From: Ramazzottius varieornatus
Taxonomy: Eukaryota > Tardigrada > Eutardigrada > Parachela > Ramazzottiidae
Direction: 5' to 3'
Assembly (NCBI GenBank): GCA_001949185.1
Contig: BDGG01000004.1
Span: 2,598,278 to 2,662,277 of the forward strand
Length of the DNA: 64,000 nt
Shown one piece after another: positions 61,955 to 64,000 of the stretch (the first letter of the stretch is position 1; each line of letters begins with the position of its first letter). Under the pieces are notes generated by a model, which had not been told where the DNA came from, did not search any database, and was given only the letters and a program-made list of their open reading frames with translations. Both the position numbers and the translations under genes were made by a program.

Positions 61955-62101
61955 TTTTTCTGTGTTTTTCTGTGTGCACTCTTTTATTGCTTATTGCATC
62001 ATTCGGATAGGGATTGTTACTCCCTTTTTGGTCTTGGACGTCACGGTAGCTTGTGTTCTAGATTGAGCGGGAGCATCGAGTTCAGATGCCGTGAGACTAG
62101 A

Positions 62102-63933
62102 ATGGACCCGGATTTCGAGTATCAGCTCCAGTGCGAGGCCGAAGCCAAGCGACAGGAAGTAGCAACTGGATCTACTGCATCGTCTTTAGCAGCGGCGTCC
62201 GGAACGTACGTTGATCCTCAGGACGGAACGGTCTACGAATGGGATGGAACCAGAAGAGCGTGGTTCCCTAAGGTAGCTAGACGGTTTGTCTGTACTACAG
62301 GATTATGAAGATGACAAGAGTGTTCCTTCATAATTTAACTCATTTCGCTTTTGTAGGTGGATGACAACTTCTTGGCGGTCTACCAGGCATCGTATGGTCT
62401 GAACCCCCTAGTACCTTCCACAGATCAACCGGTGCCAAGCAAAAGTGAAGGAAGTTTTGTAACGCAAGATGCGCAGCCACCTCGGGACAAAGTGCGTGAA
62501 CACTTCGACGAATTCGACGACGATGAGCAGAAGCAACATCCAGCGAGTTCATCTAGAGATAAGAAGAAGCAGAAGACGGCCACTCCGGAAGATACTAAAG
62601 ATCCTACGGCAAAGGGACAGGAGAAGAAGAAAGCAGCGGAGCCTCCAGGTACGTACACAATTACCATTCTTCCTTTGAATCATCAACCTGAGTACCCGCT
62701 CATTAGCGAGCCTCCAGTGGTGGTGTACGTAGGTTGACGAGATAGGGCTAGTGAGACTACAGGTACGCGTCTGATGAAATGTTTTCTTGGTTTTCCAGCT
62801 TGGTTTGATGTCGATGACGAGCATAACCGGAACGTTTACGTTAGCAATTTGCCCGTGAGCACCACGGAGGAAGAGTTTGTCGAGCTGATGCAGAAATGCG
62901 GCATTATAGCACCAGATCCCCGACGCAACAACAAGCCGAAGATCAAGATGTACAAAGACAAAGATGGGAATTTCAAGGGAGATGCGCTCTGTACATACAT
63001 GAAGGTAGGATTAATCTAACTAGCTAGACTTTTGCTAACCAGTCTGTTCACGACACTGACCGGTTTTGTTGTAGATCGAATCCATCCCATTAGCCCTTCA
63101 GATTCTGGATGGATACGAATTTAACCGCCACAAAATTAAGGTCGAGATAGCCAAATTCAATGTCAAGGGACAGTTCGATGCCGAGAAGGCAAAAGCTGGA
63201 CGACTGAAAAAAAACGAGAAGAAAAGGCTGGAGAAAGCTGAAACGAAGTAAGTAACTGCATTGTGAGTTCGAAGAGTTTGCTTCCTTCAAACTTATCCTT
63301 CCAAAAACAAACTCATTAGTTACCTTCAGCAAATTTCTCTGTTTTCGACGAGCTGTAATCTTGGTTGTTCGTTACTTAGGATGCTGGACTGGAGGCCAGA
63401 CAAGCTGCCTGGCGGTCGTCCGAAAAACGAGAAAACTGTGGTCATTTCCAACATGTTTGATCCAAAAGAGTTCGAGGTACGTCTGGACGAAACCAGAATC
63501 AGTAACCGAGTGTTCTGATTTTTCCTTACTTGCAGAGTGAACCCGAACTAATTCTCGAGTTCAAACAGGATCTCCAGCCGGAATGCGAGAAGTTTGGAGA
63601 AGTCAAGAAAATCACGCTCTATGATGTAATAAGTGGCTAATTTTCGTAGAAGCTTTTTTCAGCGCAACTATCAACACCTCGCCGCGAAACTGTTCGTAAT
63701 TCTTTGCATTGTTGCAGAGACACTCGGAAGGTGTTGTCACCATAGCGTTTTCGGACTTCGACGCCGCTGACAGCTGTGTACGCCGTATGCACGGAAGGTT
63801 CTTCGCGGGAAAGCAACTGAGCGCCACCTTGTGGGATGGGAAAACTAAGTACAGAGTGGAAGAAACGGAAGAGGAGAAAGAAAAGCGCCTGGAACAATGG
63901 GATAAATTCATTGCGTCTAAAACAAATACGTGA
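62102..63933 (+). CDS. HTATSF1: HTATSF1 / Tat-SF1 (yeast Cus2) splicing factor
   Basis: U2 snRNP-associated factor binding SF3B1 through a UHM domain. The start at 62102 gives MDPDFEYQLQCEAEAKRQEV, then TYVDPQDGTVYEWDGTRRAW, FPKVDDNFLAVYQASYGL (the conserved OCRE-like start of the family) and an acidic, Lys-rich linker. RRM1 has NRNVYVSNLPVSTTEEEFVE, CGIIAPDP, KIKMYKDKDGNFKGDALCTY and HKIKVEIAKF. After RLKKNEKKRLEKAETK comes MLDWRPDK, also conserved. The UHM has EKTVVISNMFDPKEFESEPE, EKFGEVKKITLYDRHSEGVV and MHGRFFAGKQLSATLWDGKT, with the R-x-F motif (RFF). Ends KFIASKTNT, stop at 63931-63933. It lacks the long acidic tail of the vertebrate protein, like yeast Cus2. Seven exons, all in phase. 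Confidence 0.97.
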
Positions 63934-64000
63934 CCAGCAAATTCTTGGTGTCTGTAAGTGCATATATTGAGGGGTTTTTTTCCACCGTTACTCTTGGATT

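Larger units (their letters stand above)
60438..62101. other. Repeat-rich intergenic region before HTATSF1
   Basis: Contains AATAAA (about 60647), a TATA-like GGGTTTAAAAAG (about 60720) followed 75 bp later by a 40-codon basic ORF (MARKVDDNTHDKAKVKGGTS). Also here are the GTCTCA-rich right end of the inverted-repeat block and the foldback at 61809-61954. No confident gene. Confidence 0.4.

Overview
This is eukaryotic nuclear DNA from a gene-dense, intron-rich animal. Most genes fit in 0.5-5 kb, introns are mostly 50-250 nt with GT-AG ends, and genes lie on both strands only a few hundred bases apart. The gene set (single-minded, a PIWI protein, synaptobrevins, TMIE, parvin, ATAD3, a DH31-like peptide) is metazoan. 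The neuropeptide repertoire and compactness suggest an ecdysozoan/panarthropod with a small genome. A tardigrade would fit, but this is inference and no species is claimed.

Layout. 0.2-8.3 kb: parvin (-), a SWSAP1-like RecA-fold protein (+), an unassigned gene (-), TMIE (+) and a MAP-kinase phosphatase (+). 8.6-17.7 kb: RBM28 (-) and a DDX5/Rm62-type DEAD-box helicase (+) start head to head, followed by the rRNase YBEY (+). Two introns of the helicase each carry a copy of the U14 (SNORD14) box C/D snoRNA, so the host gene and its neighbour RBM28 both relate to ribosome biogenesis. 18.0-28.7 kb: a PIWI-clade Argonaute (-), mitochondrial ribosomal protein uL23m (-) and ATAD3 (+).

29.0-34.7 kb: a tandem array of four R-SNARE genes (-). 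Three are complete synaptobrevins. The fourth (34.05-34.58 kb) keeps the family's intron positions and central arginine but has lost the membrane anchor. In all four, the first intron splits the start codon AT|G. 35.8-39.3 kb: three secreted peptide precursors: a DH31/calcitonin-like peptide (+), an RFamide with a four-cysteine segment (+), and a disulfide-loop peptide ending in a predicted SP-amide (-). 39.9-43.7 kb: SPCS3 (-) and a fatty acyl-CoA reductase (+). 44.0-50.8 kb: single-minded (-) with a 3.8 kb intron, then about 3 kb without a convincing gene.

54.0-64.0 kb: a tRNA-Met(CAU), a DBHS protein of the NONO/SFPQ/NonA family (-), then a roughly 3.3 kb block bounded by 35-bp inverted repeats that holds a U6 snRNA gene, a decayed non-LTR retrotransposon 3' end and a frameshifted RGG-rich ORF. 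The window closes with HTATSF1/Tat-SF1 (+). Several small foldback/MITE-like elements sit in introns and between genes.

All exon boundaries were inferred by eye from splice signals, reading phase and remembered protein families; none has transcript support here.
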